A DNA stretch of 64,000 bases from Lingula anatina (taxonomy: Eukaryota; Brachiopoda; Lingulata; Lingulida; Lingulidae). Shown piece after piece: positions 1-11,565 of the stretch. Position 1 is the first letter of the stretch; every line of letters starts with the position of its first letter. The position numbers and the translations under genes are program-made. The notes under the pieces were generated by a model that was given only the letters and a program-made list of their open reading frames with translations, had not been told where the DNA came from and ran no database searches. Where the stretch lies: positions 394,399 through 458,398 of the forward strand of contig NW_019775813.1 of NCBI RefSeq assembly GCF_001039355.2, read 5' to 3'.

Positions 1-340
1 TATTTGGTATCTTAAATTTTGGCATCCATCAATCCTGCTATCAGTAACACAGTTTTAATGCATGGTTTTCATATAGGCAGATAACATTTAATGTACCACA
101 AGGTGTAAGAGCTAGGCCACAGTATTATCATTACAAGGTGGTGAATAATATCAACCCTTATATTTTGCAATACACTGTGGACAGGAATAACATCTAAATT
201 ATTTTCATAAAGTGAGTATGCCAAAATAAAGCCAACTGAAGTAGGAATAAATAAGTAATAAGACAATACCAGAGAAGAATCAGAATCATGCTGTATGGTG
301 CTAAGGTGGTACTAATTATTATTGTTTTTCTTTTCTTTAG

Positions 341-2471
341 ATATTCCTGTTTAGGAAGAGACTCCAGTTTTTGGATTTATGCACAGCTAACCAGTATCAG
401 TACTTGGTAGTGAAGGACAAAGATGGTAGAGTTACACACAGGCCAGGGTGAGATTCTAATTTTGTGTCCAGAGAATATTGTGAATTGTAAAATTGGTGTT
501 TTGACTGTTTTATACAGAGTTGTTGTTTCACCCTTCTTTTTTTTTTTGTATTGCTTTTGAATCTTGTCTCTCTTTCTTTAGATATCAACATTACAAAAGA
601 AATTATACTAAACTTTAAGATATTTCTTTTCCTTTTGTTGTTATTGTTTTTTAAATAATAATATTATTTTTTAATGAAATTATAACTGTTTTGTAGAAAA
701 ACTTGTTAAAATGCATGCCAACTCATTAAACTTAAAATGTAAACCCCTCATTGTAATTTCAGCCCCTGCAGCATGTTTTGTAACCCCCTAGAGCACGAAA
801 GTATCTACGTGAGAGATGGAACACAGATAGATGCCAACCATGTTGTTGTGGTTTACAAGAAAAGATCAGATCAGGTTGTTGAGAGAAGGGTCATAGATGG
901 CCCTACTGTTTTCATGCCAGAGGCAGAAGAATGGTAAATATCAGTTTTAATTTAGCTGTTTTTAAAAATCCAGGTACTGTATATGGAAATGATTATTTGT
1001 CTTAGTTTTAAAACAGAGGAAAAATGTGATTACTTATTTGAGTTTTGAAATTACTAAGATCAGTTGAATTGTTATGGGTTTATAGGGTGAATGGCATAAA
1101 CATATTTGTAATGGGCACAGTGCATACAAATTTCTTATAACTGTGTTCATGTACCTTGGGATTTTAGGCTTCATGAGTTTAAATGGCATGGACCAGATTA
1201 TTCAAACGAGGGGAGAATGGTTCCAGGGTCTTGGACATTCAGTCAGCTTCCTGTGATACCTGATCACTTTTATTATAATGTAAGTTATCATCAAGATAAA
1301 TGATTAACCACCAGATTTTACTTTGCAAATGTTCTTAACTTATTATTTGGTTTATTTGCTTTAAGCATAGAAGTTATGTCAAACAGACTTCAAATAATAC
1401 ATGAGGACAAATGTCAAAATTATTTTAAAGAAAAAAATTCACAATTTGTGAATTCATAATATTTCTAGAAACTTTGTTCATTATCCTGTAATCTTTGAAA
1501 CACAGATAGACTTAGGGACAGAACCTATTGGCAGATACAAGATTTGACTAGGACAATTTTGGGGGCAATACCTTGTAAAATAATTAGAGAAGAAGATAGG
1601 TGAGATGGTGGGGGGGGGGGGGACATTTCCTTTGCTAACTCCCTTAAACCAATAATCTACATGCGAAGTCAAAAGATTTTTCAAATAACAAACCTTACAA
1701 ACACCCCTCTAACTTACTGTTTCTTCCAGATTGGAGAGGTACGCACAATAGATGACACCATGATCACTGTCAAACTGATGATATTCTGTGAGTTGAAGGA
1801 TATTATTAAAATGGTGAGTTCTTTTATGAGATAAACCCTGGGCACAACAAGCTGCATTTAGAGATTGACATTCTTTGCATATTTCAATATGGTATAGTAT
1901 AATATATGATGAAAAATCCATTAGAAGTTACTGTAATAATATTTTAAAAGAATGTGGAGGGCACTGATAATAAGACATATTTAATAGTCTGTATTTGTGC
2001 AACACTATGCAGCTTGTGCTTCAAACATTTTATCTAATTATCTTATTTTGATCATTTTATCAGAATACATATTTGTATACCTGTAGATAATCATATTCAT
2101 GTGTATAATATTTATGATATATGTTGTACTGGTTGTCACTGCAGCTGGAAACCACTCATGATCCTATGGCAGATATGATTAAGTAAGTATGGTTTTATTA
2201 CAGGGGCATAGGGTTGATGTGTATGATAATTACTCACTAGACCCAGACAAATATTTTTATCTTGTCATAGGAATGCCTATATTTACAAAACAGTTTCCAA
2301 TATGTCTTTTAAAAATTCTGCCATTTTCTTAGAGACATAGTAAACTGTTTTATACAAATAAGTAATATCATTCTAACAGTTTGTAATAAATGAGTGACAA
2401 AAATAATTATTACTCTGATAATAAAAAATCAAAATATATTCGATTTATAAGTACAGTGAATAAATAACAAA

Positions 2472-2507
<36 letters not shown>

Positions 2508-3877
2508 ATATAAACAGGTTTTCAACATTTTCAAAATAAAGTTGTAGTGATAGATAGGTTGTGACATCATTAAATGTGAAATAATTAATAAAATGTTTTA
2601 TTTACTGTTTTTCCAGTGGTGTATGTGCAGATGTGATTGCCTTTGCTGGAAAACTCACGTATGTTCTAATTATGGTACTTTGTGTTATTATCAGAGAGAG
2701 ACCTTAAAGTTTTCTGTATATATTATTATATATTATTCTGTATATATCAGCAGCATCACTCCATTACACATATCACATCAAATTGTATCATAAAATGGTA
2801 CTTATCATAAAATGGTACTTACAGTAATGTAGTAAAATTGAAATTCAAATATTATATATATATCAATACAAGTTATTTTAAAAGCCCTTTTATTAAAATA
2901 TATTTATGGAGAGGGGTGGCTGTATAATATACTATGATAATGTTGTTATGTTTATTTTAGCTATGAAGAATTTCTGAGACAGACTCAAAAGCTGAGTACG
3001 TTAGAGACTTTCCCACAGCTTCTGCAGAGGGCAGAGAGGATTGGTTACGACATCAACAAGGTTGTGTACAGAGGATACCATGCTACAAAACAGCTTCAGG
3101 TAAATAGCATGTCAAGGCGTATTTCCATAGGAGATGGGTCAGGCTATCTTGATAGGTGCTGTATAAAGGCGCATTTCCAAAGGAAATCGGTCAGATTAGC
3201 TTAATGTGTGTGGTTTTTAGCAAGCAGTTTGATTGACTATGAACTTGTTGAAGAAAGCTTGTCTTACAGAACTCCAACTGCTTCTTTTACAAGGGGGATT
3301 CGGGGAGGGGCGCAATTGAAAATTACTGTATTAATGTCTTTCTCTTTACATCAATGTTTGGCTTATAAACTGAACTCCACATGTCAAATGGTTTATATTT
3401 TAAAAACATTTTAGTGCATAAAACTTTTTTATGTCATACAACACCTCTTGGTGTTATAAATATAAATGTCATATAAATGTTATATACCTTTATATATTGT
3501 ATCATATCATGTAAACATTATTCCTTATCATATTGTGGCATATCATATAAATACTGTACATTATCATATTGTATTATATAATGTAAATATTATACCTTAT
3601 CATATTATAACATATCATATAAATACTGACTTTATCATATTGTATTATATTATGTAGATATTATATCCTACCATATTATAACACATCATATAAATAATGT
3701 ACTTTATCATATTGTATCATAATGTATATTGTATCCTATGATACTTGTAGTCTATGCATGATGATGCCATCCAGTCCAGAACTCAGCTGCGTCTCACGGG
3801 AGAGGTTCATGAACAGCAACAGAGACTGAAGGATTTTGTTCTCTCCAGGGAGCAGGCCAGAACACAGCAAAGTAATC

Positions 3878-3927
<50 letters not shown>

Positions 3928-4992
3928 CCCTTTTCATGTTTGTGTAATGTGTGTATCAGTATTGAAAAACTTAAGGAGATTGACAGCTAGAGAGTCACCT
4001 ATTAGTAAATGGAAGCCCTGCACTTGACCCACCAAGTTAACCAGATAAATTATGATCTTGCTTCTGAACAGAAATTATTATCTGGAGGTAACCTGAGGAA
4101 GAGACTAAAACCCCTGTTGCTTAATTATATACATGTTAAGATCAGTCTAAGTGTTTAGATATCGCTGTGTGTCATGAATGATGTAAAAAGAACCAGAGGC
4201 TGAGAAATAAAAACATGAGGAAGTTGGAGGGGGACAGAGTTATGGCAAGGAGGAATGTTATTATCTCAAATGTTTAAACTTTTTCATGTGAAGTCATAAA
4301 TGATCTATTTTAAAATGCCAAAGTATGACATGTTCTCATATCTGCTTTCTGAACTTTATTTCCCTCTCCAGAGCAGGACATGGAAAGGTCCAAGCAGCAA
4401 CACAACCAGAAACTTGAAGAACTACAACAGGAGCATGAACTGAAGCTGACAGAGCTCAGACATCAGGCAGAACTCCAGAAGGAAGATATAGAAAGCAAGG
4501 CAAGACTGGGTATGTATAGCTGTTCATTGCAGTTCATTAATTGTTCACATGTTAATTGTTGGTAAAGATAAGAGCAGTTCTAAGGCTTTTTGGATTGCCT
4601 TTATGTATTGAAATTGCCTCTCGGTTTTCAGTAGATCAAAGTTTTCTTGCAAAATTGGAGAGGGTTATAAATATTTAATTTCAAAATGTGTCACTTGTAA
4701 TAATATATCTATTACATTAGCAAGGTAATTCATTTAAGGTACTCACAAATGCACACTTTCTTCGAAAAACCTGACTAAATTTTTAGATTCATCTTTAACT
4801 TAAATCATACAGAAATTTTGTTTTTGGAAGATAATTTTAATTCAGTTAAAATAAGTAATAAGTTGATGATACAAATTAGTGTTATTTGTTTCAAATCTGT
4901 GTATATTAACACATCTTTATTTCATCAATCCCATCATTTCCAATTAAGTTTGTAGAATGATATCCCATTTTTCTTCCTACACTGTAAATCAG

Positions 4993-5048
<56 letters not shown>

Positions 5049-5248
5049 CTAACCACCCTCAAACCAATAAACTAATTAATTGAATTTATTTGATTTTCCT
5101 TCTTGTAGAAATTGAAAAAGCCAAAGATGACCATGCAGCAAGCTACCTTAAGAATCTGCAGGACTTGGGTGTGGATATGACCAGATACTTGGTCAGTCAG
5201 CAGCCGGCCCCTATTGACCAAGAGATTCGGGTCAACAGGACCACTTAG
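341..5248 (+). CDS. Band 7/SPFH-like protein with C-terminal coiled coil, 5' partial
   Basis: Ten exons join in one frame (1092 nt, 363 residues visible): 341-447, 763-933, 1168-1279, 1730-1813, 2145-2182, 2617-2658, 2961-3099, 3751-3871, 4372-4509, 5109-5248. All have AG/GT borders and the stop is TAG at 5246. The start lies upstream of the window. The first ~230 residues are a beta-rich region containing segments such as VRTIDDTMITVKLMIFCELK, CADVIAFAGKL and NKVVYRGYHATKQLQSMHD. This pattern resembles SPFH/Band-7 domains (membrane-scaffold proteins of the prohibitin and stomatin class). It is followed by ~110 residues rich in Q, E, K and R (exons 8-10) with strong coiled-coil character, then a short tail ending in NRTT. 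No transmembrane segment is seen in the visible part. Family assignment is from pattern memory and moderately sure; the gene model is firm. Confidence 0.72.
2461..2505. repeat. AAAT microsatellite
   Basis: Uninterrupted AAAT tetranucleotide run in an intron of the Band-7-like gene. Confidence 0.9.
3466..3745 (+). repeat. AT-rich degenerate tandem repeat in intron 7 of the Band-7-like gene
   Basis: Units such as TATCATATTGTATTATA and TATCATATAAATACTG recur with a period of roughly 70 bases, ending just before the acceptor at 3750. The long reading frame across it is an artefact of the repeat. Confidence 0.7.
3881..3924. repeat. GA dinucleotide microsatellite
   Basis: About 22 GA units begin only ten bases after the donor of the exon ending at 3871. 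Length variation here could affect splicing of that exon. Confidence 0.9.
4993..5046. repeat. CT then CA compound microsatellite
   Basis: A CT run of about 9 units passes directly into a CA run of about 18 units, in the last intron of the Band-7-like gene. Confidence 0.9.
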
Positions 5249-8200
5249 CTGGGAAAAGAAGGTCCAACCTTGTGGCTAGGTTAGGCTCTACTACAGAGTT
5301 GACAGTATCCCACAAATCTGTGATTTTCCATTATTTATGTTGTTTGCTATGTTGTTTTAATTTGAGTCTTGTGAATGTAGTTTAAAATTCTTGCCAGTGG
5401 TCCATTTTGTTTTTTGCCATAAATTTATATTTTTGTCTGCAGTGTGAGCAATCCAAGTATGACAACTTATATATGTGAAAATTATATATGCAAAGGAGGA
5501 CTCTGAGTTTATGCATAGAGGCAAAGTGATCTACAACAACAGAGACACCCATTTATGGGACACCACAGTATGGGGCAGAACTTTCAGTGCACTTTGACCT
5601 TAAATAAATCAATGTCAACTTTTCTGAGAATGTTGGCCAATTTCACAAAAATAAAAAATGACATCAAGAGTTTCTCCATTCAGAGGAATACACACACTTA
5701 TCAGGGGTCAAGTAAACTACAGTTTCTCATTTTAAAGCTAAGACCAGCTACCTACTGAATGAGTTTTTTGTGATATGGAGTCCTTGGCTACTGAAGCCAC
5801 CCTGATCTTTCATTTTGTATTCAATTTTATTTATTTATTATTATTTTTTTACATATGTAAGTAGGTAGAAGAGAGTCAATACTCTGAGATTTTGGGTATA
5901 ATAGTGCATAATCTAACAACCTGCAGGACAGGTCATATTCATATTTCAGCATTTGGAGGATTAATATTTGCATGTGTAGAATTAATAACACAGCCTGATA
6001 AGTGAAAATGTCTTGGTGGAAGAGGTTGACTGGTGTTATTGTTCAGGTGTTGCAATTGATGGGCTCTGTGGAAATTGTTAATACAGGTGCAGTGGCAGGA
6101 CCATTTTTTTTTTGGAGGGGGGGTACTTAAAATAAATCATTTATTTACATGTGAATCTGAACAAAGTTTACATCTTTTTTAGGGGTTTTAAGGGTTTGGA
6201 AGATACTTCCATTTATTTTTAACAATAAGGTATTTTATAAAAACGTATTGTACATGTATTTTGTTTTTATTTGTGTGTTGTATGGCTTTAAGACATGTTG
6301 TGTTGATTTTATCTTATAAATAAATTTTGTTGCAAATATGGAATAGCAAAACATCTAATTAAGAAATATAATAAGTACATAATGCAGTTTCATAATAGAT
6401 ATTTATTTTATAGAAATGTTAGATATATATTGATTGTATCTATGAATTTGAAATTTTTGCCTGTTTTGAATTGTCTTAATGATTGTCATTTTTGATAAAT
6501 TACTTTGAATGATGTTTGATGTTGATTTCTCATCATATTATGTGTAAGATGTCCTATGTCATAATAATTTATTTGTCATATAGTACTCATTAGATTTTGT
6601 ACTAAACGAATTTTAAACAAATAACTGTGAAAAGAAAGTGCAGGCACTCTTACACTGTTGACAATATTTATTAAAGATATTTAGCTCTTATTAATTAAAT
6701 GCTGAGATTTAAATGCATTTTGTATGTTATACATATAAGTGACATAAAATGTGTTTGTTGATTTCTGCATTCAAGTTCTTTGTGTTAAAAACATGCATCC
6801 ATAATTTTAAGAACTTTGTTGAAACAGTAATGGTAACTAGGAACTATAGCAGTGAGACACAAATCTTACATTAAACTTAATTTGGACGTAAAGTGAACTC
6901 CCCCCTACACACACACAGGCAATGCTTTCACATTGGAGGATAATAATAATAAAAATTATAATAATGAAAATAAATGGATAAAGAAACACAAGGCAGGTTG
7001 ATGGGGTACGCAGTTCATTGTCTCAGCTGATAAGAAAAGAATTAATAATTGCTAAATGCATGACACAGTTTACAAATCGTGATACAGAAGTGTACAATCA
7101 AAATGTTAAAACCATACATGAACGAGTAAAATTGCGACCTTTTACATGTTGAAAAAAATATTAATAGCGTTACAAATCTATATACAGGATCCTGTACAAC
7201 ATTAATTTTCTATATCATTCTTTTAAATTATTCAATTCCATTTGATTTTAATAAAACAAGTACTGTTAATGGTTTTGTTATTATTTTTGTGTCACTTCAA
7301 AAAGGCTCCACCAAGATGATTACTTTCACATTTAAAAAATAATACTGAAAATTACATTCCATTGCTTTTTACATTCACCTTCACCTACATAAAAAAATGT
7401 AAGAGAAAAACATTTTGCATCATATGGAATGACTGCTATATAAAAAGTAGCTGCTTTTTCCTTCTCCCATCACCTTTTGCATTATGAGCGCAAAAATAAA
7501 GCATCATTGCATATCTCAGTGGGCAAACAAAATCACTGAAAAATACTTTTAATAAAAAGTCATATTTTAAAGAATGTTTTATATTAAATATCTACATGGG
7601 CAGACAATTATCTGTGTTAGTTTCAAGCTTGTCGATTAAGCTTGTTGGTCCCTTTCAAAAGAGCTGCAGTTTATCAAAGCATATAAATATTGATATCAAT
7701 TTGAACTATTACATCACACTATACATTATTTTGAAAGTACAACATTGAGTGCTTTCCCATTCCACGTAATGACAAAATAAAAATATTCAAAAAATATTTA
7801 CACAAACAAAGACACTACCATGATAAACAAGCAGTTATTGACATGCTTGTTTCACTAATCTCAAGCTCAGCAAGGGGGTAAAATGTAAAAACATTTGCTC
7901 TCATAAAACATCATCACAACAGCAATTCACATGAAGACATGGGTGCACTTCAAACAAATGTACAAAATTTTAGGAACTATGGCATATATGCTCTCAGCTA
8001 AAGAAAAATTAAAATGTCCACTCCTGACACTACCTAATCTAAAAAACTAACAAGATGGCATTTTATGTATGACCTATGCATAAGTAAGCTATTTCTGTCA
8101 TTTTCCATGTGGGAACACACCTTCAGTTTAACCCTTTAACTTAGCTAATATCAATATTTACTCTCACCCTTCTTTTTTCTCTTTAAATACTATTTGGGAA

Positions 8201-8252
8201 TGAATCCTGGCTCGCTTGGACTAGAGCACCATCTATAGGTCAAATCGCAACT
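5249..8252. other. 3' UTR of the Band-7-like gene and intergenic sequence
   Basis: The first part is AT-rich 3' untranslated sequence with several AATAAA-type signals (around 5604, 6130 and 6317). The rest lies between two genes that converge, since the LRR gene ends at 8253 on the minus strand. I see no protein or RNA gene in it. Confidence 0.5.
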
Positions 8253-11200
8253 TTATAGCTCATTATCATCTCTGTCTGTTGAACTCAATCTCAAAGTCCT
8301 TTGTTCTGTTTCTTGCAAGGTTTCTGTGTCATCTTGAAGGTCTTCAATGTCCATGTTGCCTAGGTCAATGCGGGCTGTTTCATCCTGGTCTCTATACGAT
8401 ACTTGGATATCTCCAGGTTCGGCACAAGACGTGCTCTCCCCCTAAAAGAGAAAGTATTGATTTTGATCATTTTCAAGAGTATAGCAGTGAATTCTGCCCC
8501 TCTATGAACCAGTATTCTTTTAGAAAACTCATCAAAACAAGCGTGAATATGCAGCCCTTTTTAGATGTCGACTTCGGTCAAAGTCTGCAAAAGAAAATGT
8601 TGACGAATAGTGAAAGTCTATAACTGTCTTTATCTAGTATATGATCCAACACGTGAATGCTTATTCAAACTGTAAAATTGACTGTCAGTTTATAAACATT
8701 ACTTGATCCTGATGGCTATCCCCTTTGTGACCTACAGACTGACAGTTTTGTCATGTTTGAACACACACAAAACCTTGCATTTCATTCACTGCATCCCACC
8801 TACCCTGTGTCTCTCCTCCATGTTGGCGTACTTTCCAACCTTCTTGTACAGTCCAGGCAGCTTCCACTTATTTCTGTACATGAAAACTGCACCAATGACC
8901 GTCAGTACCACAATAATGGCAGACACCACACCAATGGTGATTTGACGGCGCGTGATTGTGGCCCAAAGTTCATGGAAACATGCAAAATCTTCCCACTTAA
9001 CACTCAATATGTGGTCACCTGCCAGATGGGGTGGCGCAGCACATCTGGAATTTTTAAAAATTTCAAAAATTTTATTTGTAAAAAAGGAAGATGTTGTCTG
9101 GAAAAACTTTGCCCTGAGTTTCAGTTCCCATACTTGGCATGTTATTTTAATTTTTAAAATCTCCCCATATGCACACCTATGGAAATGGAATATGAAGAAG
9201 ATGGCAGGCATTAAGCCTGTAACTCAGGCTGGATATAACATATCATGCATAAAAAATTTACATCTACCACTCAAACATTACTCTAAACCTGGCAAGCCTT
9301 GTTTAAAAAAGTACCACAGTCAAGGGGTTTTTATATCCCCATACTTAATATCTATTATCTATGCAAATTCAGGTTTTTCTTCTAAATTCTCAGTTCAGCA
9401 ATTTGATAAAAATTCATACTAATATTGTGAGTGTTAACTATGTTAGGGGCCTAGTTATTTACAAAAAAAAAAAAAAAAAAAAAGCCTGTACATCTGTATA
9501 CAAAAATAATCAGTCTGCATTTAAAACAAAGATCCAGTTTCAAAAGAACTTAACATCTAAAACTGGTCTAACCTTTCATATCATGATTCTTTGACTGGAG
9601 ATAAATCAATACAGTGGTCTTTGTAAGAGTTACATAGCACCCATTTTGAAGAAAGAAAGGAAAGGGCATCAAAATATCTTACACCAATACCATCATTACT
9701 GTTAAAGAAGTGGACCATTATAAATTCATCCTAAACTGAAGCAGATGAAAAAAGTTTGGTCTAAAAGCTAAGAGCAGCCTTGGGTCTTAAGCCTGTAAGT
9801 AAAACTGTCCCCAGAGCGGGATATAGTTACGGCAGTGGACTCTTACTTACATCAGAGACTCATTGTGTGGCTCGATAACCTCCACTCTCAGCATCCAGCG
9901 AAGATTACAATCACATCTCCATGGATTGTCTCTCAGGTCGGCGTACTGAAGCTGTTGCCATGGCAACAAAAATTCACTGACAGATTCCAGGGAGTTATTG
10001 CGAAAGGAAACATGGCGGAGGGTTTGAAGGTGGCCAGGTTCCTCTTCTTCCTCTGCAACAACCTTGGTCAGCTTTGGATTATTTGCAATGGAAATGTTCA
10101 CCAGTGCTGTAAAATTGAGAGCACGAAAAAGGATTATTTCAGAGAAAGATGGTGCACGCTAACATTCATCATGAATTTATCATAAATAAATTGTCATACG
10201 ACATCAACAAAAATGTCTGTATTGTAAATTCACAGATATTCATATATGTAATGTAGTTTAACTAGACTTACAGGTTGTACGAGGCCATGAGACAGCCAAG
10301 TTTTGAAATCAGTGTTTAGATGTCAAATATAAATGGAATTTCTAATGTGTCACCATTAAGTGTAGAGAATATAATCTATGGCACGGTCTTACTGGTTTAA
10401 TTTAAAACCAACACCAACCTGTGAAATTCAAGAAAGACTCAAGCGTAACCCTCTCCAAATATGGGCAGTAGTTAAGGCTAAATGCTTTGAGGTGGGTCTG
10501 AACCCTCAACTGGAATGAGTCCCTGTGAAGTTCCTTTAGGGGATTCCCACTGAAATCAAGGGAGGTCACATTGGCTCCCCCTAGGGCAGTAGGGAATTCC
10601 ATGAAATTGTTGTATCCCAGATTCAAAGTCGCAACTGACAGCTTGTAGAATATCATTGGTGGAAATTGATCTGGATTGGACGTCAGACGGTTGTGGGAGA
10701 GGCTCACCAGTTGCAAGTTTTTCAGATTGGTAAATAGTTCTCTGTCAAGCCGGTCAATTTGATTGTAGTCCAGGTAGAGGGTATTCAGGTTTTTGAGGGT
10801 AGAAAAGACACCCTGAAGCCTGTTCAACTTATTGTAACTCAAGTCCAAGACTTGTAATCGTTTGTTGTTCATTATGGCGTCTACCTCTATCCTTGCAATC
10901 TTGTTGTGACTCAGGTTAAGGTTCTTCAATTGGTCAAAATTTATCAAAGCATTGTTATCACAGTGCATAATACGGTTCCAGCTTAAGTCCAACTGCTCCA
11001 GGTCCTTCAACAGCTCCCAGTCCAGCATCTTTTTGCTCAGCACAGTGATCATATTGCCACGCAACAGCAGCTCTTTAAGACTCGGCGTGCCTGCAAACAC
11101 GGTTTGGGTACTAAAGGTATGCTGAGTGATCAAGTTGTAATTCAGGTCCAGATGTTCCAGAACTTGTGTGCGATCAAAGCAACCTTCTTGGAAACGTGAT

Positions 11201-11294
11201 ATGTGGTTGTGGGACAAGAAAAGGTACAGAAGATTGGGATAGGGGAGACTGTTGTTTGAGATCTCTACTATAGAATTATTGGAAGCGTCAAGTG
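8253..11294 (-). CDS. LRR single-pass membrane protein, copy A, 5' truncated at an assembly join
   Basis: Exons on the minus strand: partial 11294-10419, then 10106-9851, 9044-8804 and 8441-8253 (stop TAA). Exon sizes 2-4 (256, 241, 189 nt) match copy B exactly. The visible protein covers the LRR array, a C-terminal cysteine cap (NPWRCDCNLRWML), a juxtamembrane stretch, a transmembrane helix and an acidic cytoplasmic tail. The 5' part, with signal peptide, Ser/Thr-rich stalk and LRR N-cap, is missing because the sequence stops at the single N at 11295. Exons differ from copy B by only a few substitutions (R/Q, Y/N, A/S changes), but introns show small indels. It is either the other haplotype of copy B or a very recent tandem copy. 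Confidence 0.8.
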
Positions 11295-11295
11295 N

Positions 11296-11320
11296 CGCCA
11301 GCGCTAACGCTGGTGGTACA
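11296..11320. mobile_element. Terminal fragment of MITE family C
   Basis: The 25 bases after the N match the terminus of the element at 52448-53936 (CCAGCGC..ACGCTGGTGGTAC). The flank AATTAAAATG that follows is also present around 8008, where no element is inserted. This end therefore marks an insertion present in one copy only. Confidence 0.6.
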
Positions 11321-11565
11321 ATTAAAATGTCCACTCCTGACACTACCTAATCTAAAAAACTAACAAGATGGCATTTTATGTATGACCTATGCATAAGTAA
11401 GCTATTTCTGTCATTTTCCATGTGGGAACACACCTTCAGTTAAACCCTTTAACTTAGCTAATATCAATATTTACTCTCACCCTTCTTTTTTCTCTTTAAA
11501 TACTATTTGGGAATGAATCCTGGCTCGCTTGGACTAGAGCACCATCTATAGGTAAAATCGCAACT

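Noticed and set aside
8753-9422. Overlapping plus-strand frames of 134-156 codons, repeated at 12066-12699
   Set aside because: They are antisense to the membrane-helix exon of the LRR gene. The minus strand gives a spliced protein of normal composition, and the plus frames are shadows.
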